Shown here: positions 26,466-36,436 of the stretch, piece after piece
Numbering within the stretch: the first letter of the stretch is position 1
Layout of the letters: the number at the start of each line of letters is the position of its first letter
NCBI RefSeq assembly: GCF_963677725.1
Contig: NZ_OY782507.1
Location: forward strand, 1,922,001-1,986,000
Direction: 5' to 3'
Length of the DNA stretch: 64,000 bases
Source: an uncultured Cohaesibacter sp.
GTDB lineage: Bacteria > Pseudomonadota > Alphaproteobacteria > Rhizobiales > Cohaesibacteraceae
The notes under the pieces: model-generated
Seen by the model: only the letters and a program-made list of their open reading frames with translations
The model's database searches: none
Told to the model about the DNA's origin: nothing
Translations under genes and position numbers: made by a program

Positions 26466-27755
26466 TTACTCGAAGTAGCCAGCTTCTTTCATGATTGATT
26501 CCGCGACTTCCTGGGAGGCAGCGAGGGCTTCTTCGACAGTTTTTGCGCCAGACAATGCAGCAGCCATTTCCTGGGCTACGGCGGATCCAACTTCCGGGAA
26601 CTCCGGAATTGCTGCAAACTGAACACCAACATAAGGCTTCAGATCGGTTGCTTCTGGTGCAGCGGTTTCAATGGCCTTGAGCTCAGCGGCTGCGAATTTG
26701 GCAGCTTTCTGGAATTCTGGCTGAGCGTAGGTGGACTTGCGGGTGCCGGTTGGAACAGAGCCCCAGCCAAAATCCGGATGGTTTGCAACGGCCTGGATAT
26801 AATCCTTGGACGTTGCCCATTCGATGAAGGCTTTGGCTTCGTCAGCCTGAGGGGTGCCGGCCGGAACAGCCATTGCCCAAGCCCAGAGCCAGTTTGCACC
26901 AACAGGGTTGCCAGCATTTGGAGACTGGGCATAGTCAACACCGTCGACCTTCAGGAAGGAGGCTGCAATGGTGGCATCAATCCACATGCCGCACTTGCCT
27001 TCGTTATAGAGGGCGAGGATTTCGTTGAACGAGTTGCCTTCCGAGCCTGGAGGGCCATAGGTGCCAAGCAGGTCAACATAGAAGGTGACGGCTTTTTTCC
27101 ATGCTTCGGTGTTGATGGTTGGATGGTAATCCTTGTCGAACCATGCGCCGCCAAAGGAGTTGACCATGGCAGTCAGGAACGCCATGTTGTCGCCCCAGCC
27201 CGGCTTGCCGCGCAAACAGATGCCATAGATACCTTTTTCAGGATTATGGATTGCGGCAGCGGCTTTCTTGATGTTCTCCCAGCTGTCATTGTCCTTGATG
27301 GTAACACCAGCCGCATCGGTCAGATCCTTGCGGTACATCACCATTGAGGATTCGCCGTAGAACGGGGCAGCATAGAGCTGACCTTTATAGGACAGGCCGT
27401 TGCGAATGGCAGGTAGCATATCATCAATATCGTAGGATTTGCCGAAATTCAGTGGCTCGATCCAACCTGCGGCACCCCAAATCGGAGCTTCCTGCATGCC
27501 GATATTGATGACGTCATACTGGCCACCACCGGTTGCGGTGTCAGACGTGACCTGCTCACGCAGAACACCTTCTTCCAGAGAAACCCAGTTGAGTTTCACG
27601 CCAGTTTTCTCGGTATAAGCTTCCGCGACTTTCTGCATATTGATCATGTGACCGTTGTTCACAATCGCGATGGTCAAGGTGGTATCAGCAGCCATTGCGC
27701 CGGTTGTGAGCATGGTCAGGGCCGTCGTCAGACCCAGGACGTTTTTGTAAAGCAT
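26466..27755 (-). CDS. smoE: polyol ABC transporter periplasmic binding protein
   Basis: 429 residues with a signal peptide (residues 1-22, ending GAMA). The family 1 extracellular solute-binding pattern is visible: VAEAYTEKTGVKLNWVSLEEGVLREQVTSDTATGGGQYDVINIG, GKSYDIDDMLPAIRNGLSYKGQLYAAPFYGESSMVMYRKDL, and EAKAFIEWATSKDYIQAV. It binds sorbitol/mannitol in the periplasm by homology to Rhodobacter SmoE. AGGGAGGAAG gives a strong ribosome site. A LacI-type operator lies about 75-88 bases upstream. Confidence 0.94.
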   Translation of the reverse strand: MLYKNVLGLTTALTMLTTGAMAADTTLTIAIVNNGHMINMQKVAEAYTEKTGVKLNWVSLEEGVLREQVTSDTATGGGQYDVINIGMQEAPIWGAAGWIEPLNFGKSYDIDDMLPAIRNGLSYKGQLYAAPFYGESSMVMYRKDLTDAAGVTIKDNDSWENIKKAAAAIHNPEKGIYGICLRGKPGWGDNMAFLTAMVNSFGGAWFDKDYHPTINTEAWKKAVTFYVDLLGTYGPPGSEGNSFNEILALYNEGKCGMWIDATIAASFLKVDGVDYAQSPNAGNPVGANWLWAWAMAVPAGTPQADEAKAFIEWATSKDYIQAVANHPDFGWGSVPTGTRKSTYAQPEFQKAAKFAAAELKAIETAAPEATDLKPYVGVQFAAIPEFPEVGSAVAQEMAAALSGAKTVEEALAASQEVAESIMKEAGYFE

Positions 27756-27829
27756 CTATTCTTCCTCCCTAGATTGCTTTTCGTCTGGAGGAAATCAAAA
27801 CACATCGATATCGCGCGGTCAACTATTTT

Positions 27830-27843
27830 TTTACGCGCGTAAA
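27830..27843. promoter_or_regulatory. LacI-family operator upstream of smoE
   Basis: TTTACGCGCGTAAA is a perfect 14-bp palindrome with the central CG typical of LacI-family sites. It sits between the regulator gene and smoE. A near copy, TTTACGCGCGCAAT, occurs upstream of the regulator gene at 28934-28947, which makes an accidental palindrome unlikely. Confidence 0.75.
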
Positions 27844-27854
27844 TTTTATAGCTA

Positions 27855-28889
27855 TTACGCAGACTTGCGCATGATCAGTTTGCCTTCGAAAAAGGTGTCG
27901 GGACGCTCGGATGGAACTTCTTCTTCTTTCACGGCATCAAGCAGAGCCTCTACTGCGCGCTTGGAGATCGCCTCATAGTCCTGGGCAATGGTGGTCAATG
28001 GCGGGTAGGTAAAGCGGGAAAAGGGATGGTCATCCTGCCCGGCCACACGGATATCCGTGTCCGGGCCGATGCCAACCTTGAGACCCTTCTCATGGCAGGC
28101 AGCCAGAAAGCCGATGGCCAAACGGTCGTTGGAACAGAGTACCGTACGAGACTTGAAGGCCTTGTCAGCAAAGGCTTTCATGCCGCCAGCATAGCCGATA
28201 TCTTCCAGCCGCCAGCCCTCCCCATCGATCTGGATGATTTCCGGTTCCAGACGGTGATACTCCATTGCTGTCAAATAGCCCTGACGACGCTTTCTGGCGT
28301 TCGGGTTGGGCGGTGTTTTCATCTCCAACAAAGCCGGCGGCTCACCGGTCCGATGCAGATAGTCAACCATCAGAGCGGTGAACTGAGAATTGTCAGACCC
28401 AACGAAAGACAACCCCAAATCCTTGATATTACTATCAAAAAGAACAGTTGGCACATCCCTGCAAAAGGCAGCAACGGAGCTTTGGTCAGACAGGCGTCCA
28501 AGGGGTGCGAGCAACACGCCAGTCGGCTTCATCGAGCGCAGGCTGTCGAATATCTCGCTTTCCTGATCCGCCGTGCCGTTTGAGCTGAACATCGATGGGG
28601 AATAACCTTGGGCGACGCATTTGGCGGCCAGCATACGGGCAATTTCACCGAAGAAAGGGTCCGTCAAATAGGGAACGACGATGCCGATTGTCTTGGTCAG
28701 CCGCCGATTCTGATTGATCGCGTAAATGTTCGGTCGATAGTCAAAGCGCTCCAGAGCTTCCTCGATTTTCTTGCGCGTCGATGGACGCACGCTCTCTGGA
28801 TCATTGAAGAATTTGGAGACGGTCGGACGAGACAATCCACTCGCCTCGGCGAACTGTTCCATATTACGGATTTTCGGTGTTCTGATCAT
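27855..28889 (-). CDS. LacI-family regulator of the polyol operon
   Basis: 344 residues. The helix-turn-helix at residues 10-32 (MEQFAEASGLSRPTVSKFFNDPESVRPSTRKKIEEAL) and hinge (YRPNIYAINQNRRLTKTIGIVVPYLTDPFFGEI) are standard, followed by a periplasmic-binding-protein-like sensor domain (TVLCSNDRLAIGFLAACHEKGL near residue 250, VAGQDDHPFSRFTYPPLTTIAQD). It is just upstream of smoE on the same strand, with matching palindromes before smoE and before itself. It is therefore probably the autoregulated polyol-responsive repressor. Confidence 0.93.
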   Translation of the reverse strand: MIRTPKIRNMEQFAEASGLSRPTVSKFFNDPESVRPSTRKKIEEALERFDYRPNIYAINQNRRLTKTIGIVVPYLTDPFFGEIARMLAAKCVAQGYSPSMFSSNGTADQESEIFDSLRSMKPTGVLLAPLGRLSDQSSVAAFCRDVPTVLFDSNIKDLGLSFVGSDNSQFTALMVDYLHRTGEPPALLEMKTPPNPNARKRRQGYLTAMEYHRLEPEIIQIDGEGWRLEDIGYAGGMKAFADKAFKSRTVLCSNDRLAIGFLAACHEKGLKVGIGPDTDIRVAGQDDHPFSRFTYPPLTTIAQDYEAISKRAVEALLDAVKEEEVPSERPDTFFEGKLIMRKSA

Positions 28890-29285
28890 GGCGCCTTCGT
28901 CTCTTTGTGATTTTCGCAGGTAATCACATTTTCTTTACGCGCGCAATTTTTAAAATTCACAAAAATCGCACTAACTATCTAAAAATGTTCTAAATTTTGA
29001 CTGACAAGCAAATTTGCCATTAAAAAGCACTCTTTCCATCTATCACTTCGCATAAGTGTCAGGCAACGAACGCAGATTTGATGGCAAGACACTAAAGCGC
29101 GTAAAAGTTGTTTTTCGCGCGTTCGGGGCAAAGCGCATGACTGGTGCCAGCAATGTGATTGGCGGTTGATCTCTTGGATTACTATCTTTCAAACAGACAC
29201 CATGTCCGCTGCGCGCCCTTGAAAGGCGAAAGGCTAATGTGGTGGTGCAGATGTGCAGACATGATTGATTGAAAAGGAGATCACC
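28890..29285. other. 396-bp divergent promoter region between the LacI gene and msrB
   Basis: Very AT-rich between about 28940 and 29040. Contains the LacI-type operator at 28934-28947 and a half-site-like GCGCGTAAA at 29098-29106. No gene is supported here. It must hold the promoters of the regulator (minus) and of msrB (plus). Confidence 0.6.
28934..28947. promoter_or_regulatory. second LacI-family operator, upstream of the regulator gene
   Basis: TTTACGCGCGCAAT differs from the perfect palindrome before smoE (27830-27843) at two positions only. It lies 45 bases upstream of the regulator start, consistent with autoregulation. Confidence 0.65.
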
Positions 29286-29783
29286 ATGAAGAGACGGACC
29301 TTTCTTCTGTCCGGTGCTGCGGCCCTGTTCGGTGCAAGCGCCGCGGGCCTGTTCACAAGACATCAGTCTCACGCCAGTGACAAGAGCACCTTTCCCCTCA
29401 GCCTCAGCGACGCGGAGTGGCGAAAACGGCTGACGGACGAGCAATATCGGGTCTTGCGTGAGCATGGCACCGAGAGCGCCTTCACCAGCCCGCTGAATGA
29501 CGAAAAACGCACCGGCCTGTTCCATTGCGCCGGATGCGAGCAGGCGCTCTATTCCTCAAAAACCAAATATGACAGCGGCACCGGCTGGCCAAGTTTTTAT
29601 GAGGCATTGCCCGATGCGGTCGGCACCAGCGTCGACAAGAGCTTTTTCATGACCCGCACCGAGGTGCATTGCAGCAATTGTGGCGGTCATCTGGGCCATA
29701 TCTTTGATGATGGACCTCAGCCGACTGGCAAGCGGCACTGCATCAATGGTGTCGCAATGACCTTCAAACCGGAAGCAGCCTGA
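29286..29783 (+). CDS. msrB: peptide-methionine (R)-S-oxide reductase with Tat signal
   Basis: 165 residues from the ATG at 29286 (AAGGAG upstream). The N-terminus MKRRTFLLSGAAALFGASAAGLF is a twin-arginine signal, so the enzyme should fold in the cytoplasm and be exported. The MsrB core follows: zinc cysteines Cys81-x2-Cys84 (CAGC) and Cys129-x2-Cys132 (CSNC), GTGWPSFYEAL near 98, GGHLGHIFDDGP and the catalytic Cys152 in RHCINGVAMTF. It reduces the R form of methionine sulfoxide in oxidised periplasmic proteins. The reductant for an exported MsrB is not evident in the window. Confidence 0.95.
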   Translation: MKRRTFLLSGAAALFGASAAGLFTRHQSHASDKSTFPLSLSDAEWRKRLTDEQYRVLREHGTESAFTSPLNDEKRTGLFHCAGCEQALYSSKTKYDSGTGWPSFYEALPDAVGTSVDKSFFMTRTEVHCSNCGGHLGHIFDDGPQPTGKRHCINGVAMTFKPEAA

Positions 29784-29979
29784 ACCGGCATGATGCGGCA
29801 TCCTCCACCGCGCTTGCCTTTCCATGGCAACTGTAGCAAAGCAGGCGGCTTCTGGCCGCCTGTTATCTGATGCTTGCTGGTTGATGCGAACCACTTGATT
29901 GCTTATCACCTTTGCAAGAATGCGAAGGCATGCTAGGCGATAGGGGCGGCAGCAAGCGCCGTGACTGGAGGGAGTTTTC

Positions 29980-30588
29980 ATGACAATCAAAGATGCAAAA
30001 TTGACAAGCCCGTCGTCCATGCGCAACCGGGATCCGATACTGGGCGTTCTACGCGACCATTTCCCGGCAAAGGGCCTTGTTCTGGAGATTGCCAGCGGCT
30101 CCGGGGAACATGTGGTGCATTTTGCTTCCCATTTGCCTGGTCTGGTCTGGCAACCCACGGACCCCTCCTCCGAGGCCCGGCAGTCCATTGCTGCACGCTT
30201 GGCGGAAGCAGACATGGACTCCATTCTGCCGCCGATTGATCTTGATGCCTCCACGGCGGACTGGCCGGTAGAGACAGCTGATGCCATCCTTGCCATCAAT
30301 ATGGTCCATATCAGTCCTTGGGCCTCGAGCGAAGGCTTGCTTGCTGGCGCGGGCCGCCTGTTGCCAAAGGGGGCGCCATTGGTGCTCTATGGCCCTTATC
30401 GACAAGAGGGCCGGGACTTTGTGGAGAGCAACGCGGCCTTTGACGCGAGCCTGAAGGCGCGCAATCCGCTTTGGGGTATCCGCCAACTGGAGGATGTCGT
30501 TGCCTGTGCCAAGACATATGGGCTTGCGCTTGACGCAGTGATCGACATGCCCGCCAACAATCTCAGTGTCATTTTCCGTCGCGCCTGA
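29980..30588 (+). CDS. DUF938-family SAM-dependent methyltransferase-like protein
   Basis: 202 residues. The Rossmann SAM motif is VLEIASGSGEHVVHFASHLP near residue 34, followed by WQPTDPSSEARQSIAARL and the acidic motif ILAINMVHISPW near 107; these are the hallmarks of DUF938. Substrate unknown. GGAGGGAG lies before the ATG. It is 196 bases downstream of msrB on the same strand and could be read through from it. Confidence 0.9.
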   Translation: MTIKDAKLTSPSSMRNRDPILGVLRDHFPAKGLVLEIASGSGEHVVHFASHLPGLVWQPTDPSSEARQSIAARLAEADMDSILPPIDLDASTADWPVETADAILAINMVHISPWASSEGLLAGAGRLLPKGAPLVLYGPYRQEGRDFVESNAAFDASLKARNPLWGIRQLEDVVACAKTYGLALDAVIDMPANNLSVIFRRA

Positions 30589-31783
30589 CAGGCTAAGTTA
30601 ACCCCCTGAAGCTGCCAGCAACCAGAATGGGTCAGAGACCCTGACACGGGGCATGTCGCCACCGGTATATATATTATAATGTCTATAGAGGCCGCCTGCA
30701 TGGGGTCTGCCAGTGGGCCTGCGCGGCGATCCCCTCCTCGCTTCAAGCATTCTTTGCCGCGTCCATCAGATAGTGAAGGCAAACAGACCGAGGAACGTTG
30801 CAACACGCCCACCACTGGCCAGCAATCGGATGCGCCTTGCGAGCCACAGCAGACCGAGTTCGCAAAAAGCCCACCTGAGGATACAGGCATGTCCAATCGG
30901 CAGGGACTATGTGGAAAAAGCCAATCATTCCCGCAACAGCCATGCCGAAGGTCCATTCAAGGGCATGCCACAGCGCGCCGCATCAAAAACCTCATTGCGC
31001 GTCAGCATCTCGTCAAAGACGCGCGCCAGGTGCCAAGATTGATGGCCGCCCGAACACTTCAAACGATATAAACGATCAAAGCCCGAGCCTGGGCCGAACA
31101 GGTCAGGAAAAGCGGGCGTCTTAGGCATCTGCGGCCAAATCTTGAGCGGTTGCGGTGCTGTTTGACGCGCTGACGGTCACGAATGCCACTCCAAGTTGGC
31201 CTTTCAAAGGGTGGTATTTTGTTGGGGAAGACCTGCGGCGCGCGGTTTGTCCGTATCAAGGGGAGGCTACATGGGCTGGTTGACCAACGGGCGCATCACC
31301 AAGACGAAAGAATGCTGGTAAAAACCCCTACCGCACTATTACGCAATAATCCACATATAAATAAGAAAAGTCTATAACCTGTTGAATGATCAGAACAATT
31401 GGACCAAATCCGGGATCTGGCAGTGTCCCATAAATTAAAGAGACTCACTTGCCTCCGAACGCGCTATTTTTCATAAAATTGGACAGATTGACGCAGTTCA
31501 AACGTTACAAACAGCCTCTTCATAGCAGTTTTTGCACAATTTGATATGCGGCTAAGGTATAACAGACATGAATGCCGCTTACGGAGACTGAATCTGCGTT
31601 TTCTGAGAGCCAAACGCTTGTCGTTGGGGTTGAAGCAGAGTAGTTTCCGATCAGTTTCTGAGCAGGATGAGATACATCAAGGGGAGGTTATCTCGAACAT
31701 GCTAGAAGCGGGGTAACGTCCTCTTCCCCGCTGTTTCAATGGGGCAGCGGTGTGGTCCACAATCAACGACATCGAGGTAATTC
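30589..31783. other. 1.2-kb stretch without a confident gene
   Basis: No open frame here has a recognisable domain together with a ribosome site. Its lower half on the minus strand (30766-31128) looks like a decayed gene, annotated separately. The upper part (31130-31783) is AT-richer and must contain the pckG promoter. A 7-bp hairpin, AGCGGGG (31707-31713) with CCCCGCT (31726-31732), lies in the probable pckG leader. Confidence 0.6.
30766..31128 (-). pseudogene. possible decayed gene, frame-broken
   Basis: Three overlapping minus-strand frames carry protein-like text that would join if two frame breaks were removed. The first reads MPKTPAFPDLFG and LARVFDEMLTRNEVFDAA; the second ALWHALEWTFGMAVAGMIGFF, which is membrane-like; the third ILRWAFCELGLLWLARRIRL ending at a stop near 30766. 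None stands alone as a gene. I do not recognise the family, and chance similarity to coding text cannot be excluded. Confidence 0.25.
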
Positions 31784-33610
31784 ATGAGCAATACCAAGAA
31801 CGCAAAGCTGCTTGCTTGGGTCGACGAAATGGCAGCACTTTGCAAGCCGGATCAGGTTCACTGGTGTGATGGTTCAGACGAAGAATATGATCGTTTGTGT
31901 CAGAAGCAGGTTGATGCTGGCGGCTTTATCAGATTGAACCCAGAGAAGCGCCCGAACAGTTATCTTGCTCGCTCCCACCCTAGTGACGTAGCGCGTGTTG
32001 AAGAACGTACCTTCATTTGCTCCGAAAAAGAAATCGACGCAGGCCCAACCAACAACTGGATGGACCCCAATGAGATGCGCCCGATCCTGAAAGACCGTTT
32101 CGACGGTTGCATGAAGGGCCGCACCATGTATGTCATTCCGTTCTCCATGGGCCCACTTGGTTCCCCAATTGCAGAGATCGGCGTGCAGGTCACCGATTCC
32201 GAATATGTGGTGGTCAACCAGAAAATCATGACCCGTATGGGTCAGCCGGTTCTTGATGTCCTTGGTGATGGCGACTTCATCCCTTGCGTGCATTCCGTTG
32301 GCGCTCCTCTGGAGCCTGGCCAGAAAGATGTGCCTTGGCCTTGTGAAGGCGAAATCAAGAACAAATACATTGTTCACTATCCTGAAACCCGCGAAATCTG
32401 GTCCTATGGGTCGGGTTATGGCGGCAACGCGCTGCTCGGCAAGAAATGTCTCGCCCTGCGTATCGCCTCCACCATGGCGCGCGATGAAGGCTGGCTCGCA
32501 GAGCATATGCTGATCCTTGGCATTGAAAGCCCAGAAGGCAAAAAAGACTATCTGGCAGCCGCTTTCCCCTCCGCTTGCGGCAAGACCAACCTCGCCATGC
32601 TGACCCCTCCGGCGGAATTGAACGACTGGAAAGTCTCCACCGTTGGTGACGATATCGCATGGATCAAGCCTGCTGCTGATGGCACCCTGCGTGCGATCAA
32701 CCCGGAACGCGGCTTCTTCGGCGTGGCTCCTGGCACCTCTTATTCTTCCAACCCGATGGCCATGAAGAGCCTGGAACCAGGCAATGCCATCTACACCAAC
32801 GTTGTTCTGACCGACGACGGCGATGTTTGGTGGGAAGGCATGGACGGCGAGCCACCTGCACATGGCATCGACTGGAAAGGCAACGACTGGACCCCTGAGT
32901 CCGGCGAAAAAGGCGCCCATCCAAACAGCCGCTTCTGCGTCCCTGCAGAACAGTGCCCAATCATCGACCCAGCCTGGGAAGATCCAGAAGGCGTGCCAAT
33001 CTCTGCATTCCTGTTCGGTGGTCGTCTGGCCAAGACCTTCCCATTGGTCTATGAATCCTTCGACTGGAACCATGGCGTCTTCTGTGCTGCCACCATCGGT
33101 TCTGAAGCAACCGCTGCCGCCATCGGCGTATCCGGTATCCGTCGTGACCCATTCGCCATGTTGCCATTCATGGCCTATCATATGGGCGACTACTGGAACC
33201 ACTGGATCAAGATGGGCAAACGCGACGATCTGAAACTGCCAAAAATCTTCCGGACCAACTGGTTCCGCAAAGACGAAAACGGCAAGTTCATCTGGCCTGG
33301 TTTCGGCGACAATATGCGCGTCCTGAAATGGGTTATCGAACGCGTTGAAGGCAAAGCGGATGCCGTTGAAAGCCCATTCGGCTACATGCCAACCTATGAC
33401 GATCTGGAATGGGCTGGCCTTGACTTCAGCAAAGAGCAATATGCTTCCATCACCAACGTCGAAAAAGAAGGTGGTCTGGCTGAAGCTGCAGAGCTGAAAG
33501 AATATTTCAAGAAGTATGGCGACCGGCTGCCAGTGGCAATTTCGGAAGAATTGTCCAAGTTTGAAGCCCGCTTCGAAGCAGCTCCAGACGTCTGGAAACT
33601 GCCTTCCTAA
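31784..33610 (+). CDS. pckG: phosphoenolpyruvate carboxykinase (GTP)
   Basis: 608 residues, the size of the GTP-dependent family and unlike the roughly 535-residue ATP enzyme common in rhizobia. Signatures: [27 protein letters not shown] near residue 115, the nucleotide loop [13 protein letters not shown] near 265 with the reactive cysteine, [32 protein letters not shown] near 305 and [26 protein letters not shown] near 490. It converts oxaloacetate and GTP to phosphoenolpyruvate in gluconeogenesis. Codon use is strongly biased toward a narrow set (AAC, ATC, GGC, GAA), as expected for a highly expressed gene. It is monocistronic, with its own terminator. Confidence 0.97.
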   Translation: MSNTKNAKLLAWVDEMAALCKPDQVHWCDGSDEEYDRLCQKQVDAGGFIRLNPEKRPNSYLARSHPSDVARVEERTFICSEKEIDAGPTNNWMDPNEMRPILKDRFDGCMKGRTMYVIPFSMGPLGSPIAEIGVQVTDSEYVVVNQKIMTRMGQPVLDVLGDGDFIPCVHSVGAPLEPGQKDVPWPCEGEIKNKYIVHYPETREIWSYGSGYGGNALLGKKCLALRIASTMARDEGWLAEHMLILGIESPEGKKDYLAAAFPSACGKTNLAMLTPPAELNDWKVSTVGDDIAWIKPAADGTLRAINPERGFFGVAPGTSYSSNPMAMKSLEPGNAIYTNVVLTDDGDVWWEGMDGEPPAHGIDWKGNDWTPESGEKGAHPNSRFCVPAEQCPIIDPAWEDPEGVPISAFLFGGRLAKTFPLVYESFDWNHGVFCAATIGSEATAAAIGVSGIRRDPFAMLPFMAYHMGDYWNHWIKMGKRDDLKLPKIFRTNWFRKDENGKFIWPGFGDNMRVLKWVIERVEGKADAVESPFGYMPTYDDLEWAGLDFSKEQYASITNVEKEGGLAEAAELKEYFKKYGDRLPVAISEELSKFEARFEAAPDVWKLPS

Positions 33611-33640
33611 TCCCTAACCGGATTGGACTGAAAGATCATG

Positions 33641-33671
33641 GCCTCTTCCCCGCCGGGGGAGAGGCTTTTTT
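33641..33671 (+). terminator. rho-independent terminator of pckG
   Basis: GCCTCTTCCCCG pairs with CGGGGGAGAGGC (one bulge), followed by TTTTTT, 31 bases after the pckG stop. Confidence 0.92.
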
Positions 33672-34035
33672 GTTGCCAAGACCTTGCTGCAAGTGTGCGA
33701 GTCAGATGGTCACCACGCGACCGCATCACCTTGCCATGGCCGCTCGGAGACATCCGCAATGGTGTCGAAGTCCGGTTTAAGCCCTGCCAGATAGCAACTC
33801 TTGTTTATATCTTTGCCTGCTCACCATACGCACATGGCGAGCGGCGGCATATCGCATCAAAAGCCGGTTACAAGGCTGGACAGAACCACCAAAATTGGGT
33901 CATCTAACGATAGTGCTTTGTCCCGCTGACGCGCCCTTGCCGCCTCAATTGGCGAAATGGTTTGGGCCGGCCCGGAAAAGCCCTGCCGCCCCGTTTCTTT
34001 CGGGCTTGCCCTATCAACGCATGAAGGACGTTTTC
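33672..34035. other. 364-bp intergenic stretch before an ABC operon
   Basis: After the pckG terminator I see no gene. An open frame begins at 33895 and runs into the next gene, but its first 47 codons lack a ribosome site and look unlike protein. The promoter of the ABC operon should lie here. Confidence 0.5.
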
Positions 34036-34875
34036 ATGACCTTGCCATTGAAATCCATCGCTCTTGTTCCTGCTCTGGCATTCACCGTTGCGGTGGCCAG
34101 CCTGCCTGCGTCAGCGGCCAATGACTGCGCCAGCGGCAAAACCCTTGTTGACGGCAAGTTCACCATTGCGACCGGCAACCCGGCCTATTTCCCCTGGGTG
34201 ATTGATAATGCGCCTGAAAGCGGCAAGGGTTTTGAGCCAGCGGTGGCCTATGCGGTGGCCGAAAAAATGGGATTTGCCAAAGATGATGTGATCTGGGTAC
34301 GCACCAGCTTTGATGAATCGATCCAGCCTGGCCCGAAGAATTTCGACGTCAACATGCAGCAATATTCCATCACTCCCGACCGCGACAAAACCGTCGATTT
34401 CTCGGCCCCCTATTACACCTCGGCCATGGCTGTTCTGACCACCAAGGCAGTGGTCGAGAAAGGCGCAAAGCCAACCCTTCAATCCCTTAAAAAGCTGCAA
34501 TGGGGCGCGCATGCGACCACCACCGCCGTGCCGATGCTGACAGGTCTGGTCGGACCGGACAGCGATCCGCTGCTTTACAATGACAATGCGGATGTGACCG
34601 CTGCCATTCAGGCCGGTCAAATTGATGCAGCTCTGTTCGATTTGCCAACGGCGCTCTATCTCTCCGCTGTTGTGGTCAATGACGGGGTTCTGCTGGGGCA
34701 GTTCCCCGCAGAGCGCAGCACCAATCCCGATCAGTTCGGCATGCTAATGGAAGAAGGCAATCCGCTGAAAACCTGCCTTGACGCGGCCATCAAGGCATTG
34801 AGCGATGATGGCACACTAGCCAAGCTGGAAGCCACCTGGCTGGCAGAAACCACAGGCGTGCCGGTCGTCAAATAA
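34036..34875 (+). CDS. ABC transporter periplasmic substrate-binding protein, polar amino-acid type
   Basis: 279 residues from the ATG at 34036, preceded by AAGGA; ATG 34021 is a weaker in-frame alternative. Signal peptide to about residue 27 (SLPASA). The mature protein reads GKTLVDGKFTIATGNPAYFPWVIDN, then FEPAVAYAVAEKMGF and QYSITPDRDKTVDFSAPYYTSAMAVLT, the family 3 pattern. It supplies an amino-acid-like ligand to the two following gene products. The stop and the permease start share an A (TAATG). Confidence 0.93.
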   Translation: MTLPLKSIALVPALAFTVAVASLPASAANDCASGKTLVDGKFTIATGNPAYFPWVIDNAPESGKGFEPAVAYAVAEKMGFAKDDVIWVRTSFDESIQPGPKNFDVNMQQYSITPDRDKTVDFSAPYYTSAMAVLTTKAVVEKGAKPTLQSLKKLQWGAHATTTAVPMLTGLVGPDSDPLLYNDNADVTAAIQAGQIDAALFDLPTALYLSAVVVNDGVLLGQFPAERSTNPDQFGMLMEEGNPLKTCLDAAIKALSDDGTLAKLEATWLAETTGVPVVK

Positions 34876-35705
34876 TGGCCAATATGCAACCTAGTCTGAC
34901 CCGCAGGCAAGCGTTTGAACGCAAGCTCAAACGCCGTTCTCTGCTCCTTGCGGCTTTATCAACCTTTGGCGTGCTGGCAGCCATCATTCTGCTCATCCCG
35001 CTGACGCCGGGATGGGAACGGGTCAAGCACAGTTTTTTCAATTGGGATGTGATGGTGCGCAGCTTTCCCAAGCTGCTGGACGCCTTCACGCTTGATGTGG
35101 CCATCTTTGCATGGTCGGTGCCTTTGATTGCCGTGTTGGGGCTTGCCATTGCGCTGGCGCGCGATGTGCGCGATCCGGTTCTGTATCCGTTGCGGATGTT
35201 TGCCGCGCTCTATACGGACATTTTTCGCGGGGTACCGGTGGTTCTCGTGGTCTATCTGATCGGCTTTGGCATTCCCGGGCTTGGTCTGTCCCGGCCCTTC
35301 AATTCGCCCTATATCTGGGGCACGGTGGCGCTGGTGCTGACCTATGCGGCCTATGTGGCCGAGATTTTCCGCTCGGGCATTGAAAGCATCCATCAGTCCC
35401 AGCGCAGCGCTGCCCTGTCCCTTGGCCTGTCCAGGGCCGATGTGATGCGGTATGTGGTGCTGCCGCAAGCGGTCCGGCGGGTGATCCCTGCGCAGATGAA
35501 TATTCTGATCGCACTGCAAAAAGATGTGGCCTTGTTGTCCTTCATCGGGCCGGTGGAAATTTTCCGGCAGGCCGGGGTCTTTAAGTCGCTGCTCGCCAAC
35601 TTCACCCCTTATGTTGTGGCTGCTGCCATTTTCCTTGTTGTGACCATTCCGGCCACGCGACTGGCCGATCACCTGATTGCCAAGCAAAATCGGGCACGCT
35701 CATGA
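34875..35705 (+). CDS. ABC transporter permease, polar amino-acid type
   Basis: 276 residues with about five membrane helices and a long basic N-terminus. The first helix ([21 protein letters not shown]) is followed by a periplasmic stretch, then the channel domain with EAA loop [45 protein letters not shown] single permease gene is present, so the transporter is probably homodimeric. Overlaps both neighbours. Confidence 0.93.
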   Translation: MANMQPSLTRRQAFERKLKRRSLLLAALSTFGVLAAIILLIPLTPGWERVKHSFFNWDVMVRSFPKLLDAFTLDVAIFAWSVPLIAVLGLAIALARDVRDPVLYPLRMFAALYTDIFRGVPVVLVVYLIGFGIPGLGLSRPFNSPYIWGTVALVLTYAAYVAEIFRSGIESIHQSQRSAALSLGLSRADVMRYVVLPQAVRRVIPAQMNILIALQKDVALLSFIGPVEIFRQAGVFKSLLANFTPYVVAAAIFLVVTIPATRLADHLIAKQNRARS

Positions 35706-36436
35706 AATTGCGACTGAACAATCTGCATAAATCCTTCGGCTCGACCAAGGTTCTGGACGGCATCTCGCTAGAGGTGGATGAGGGGGAGATGATCTGCCTG
35801 ATCGGCGCTTCCGGCTCTGGCAAGTCGACCTTGCTGCGCTGTATCAATCTGCTCGAACCCGTGGATGATGGCGAGATCTGGCTGGAGGGAGAAGAGATCG
35901 GCGATCCGACTCTCGATCCGCAGCCCATTCGCCAGCGGATCGGCATCGTGTTCCAGTCTTTCAACCTCTTCCCGCACATGACGGCAGAAGAAAATGTGAT
36001 GCTGGCTCCAAGGCGGATTTTCCAACGCAGCCGCGATGCCTTGCGGCCAGAAGTCGAGACATTGTTTGAGCGGTTTGGTCTCAGGGACCGGATGAAGCAC
36101 TATCCGGATCAGTTGTCCGGCGGCCAGCAGCAACGGGTGGCGATTGTCCGGGCGCTGGCCATGCAGCCGGAAATCATGCTGTTTGACGAAATCACTTCGG
36201 CGCTTGATCCGGAGCTGGTGGGTGAAGTGCTTGAAGTGCTGAAGTCCCTAAAGCTGGATGGCATGACGATGATCCTTGCCACCCATGAAATGGCCTTTGC
36301 GCGCGATGTCGCCGACCGGGTCTGTTTCCTTGACAAGGGACGCATTCTGGAACAGGGCGCGCCAGAAGAGATTTTCTCGCACCCGAAAGAGGAACGCACC
36401 CGCGACTTCCTTGCCCGGGTTCTGCGAGCCAGCTGA
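35702..36436 (+). CDS. ABC transporter ATP-binding protein, polar amino-acid type
   Basis: 244 residues. Walker [10 protein letters not shown] near residue 37, Q-loop [21 protein letters not shown], signature [19 protein letters not shown], Walker [17 protein letters not shown]. The usual DEPTSALD is DEITSALD here, with the catalytic glutamate kept. Switch [15 protein letters not shown]. Overlaps the permease by 4 bases and closes the three-gene operon. Confidence 0.95.
   Translation: MKLRLNNLHKSFGSTKVLDGISLEVDEGEMICLIGASGSGKSTLLRCINLLEPVDDGEIWLEGEEIGDPTLDPQPIRQRIGIVFQSFNLFPHMTAEENVMLAPRRIFQRSRDALRPEVETLFERFGLRDRMKHYPDQLSGGQQQRVAIVRALAMQPEIMLFDEITSALDPELVGEVLEVLKSLKLDGMTMILATHEMAFARDVADRVCFLDKGRILEQGAPEEIFSHPKEERTRDFLARVLRAS

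Noticed and set aside
31874-33439. 521-codon minus-strand open frame
   Set aside because: Exactly antisense to pckG, whose biased codons leave the opposite frame free of stops. No motif and no ribosome site.
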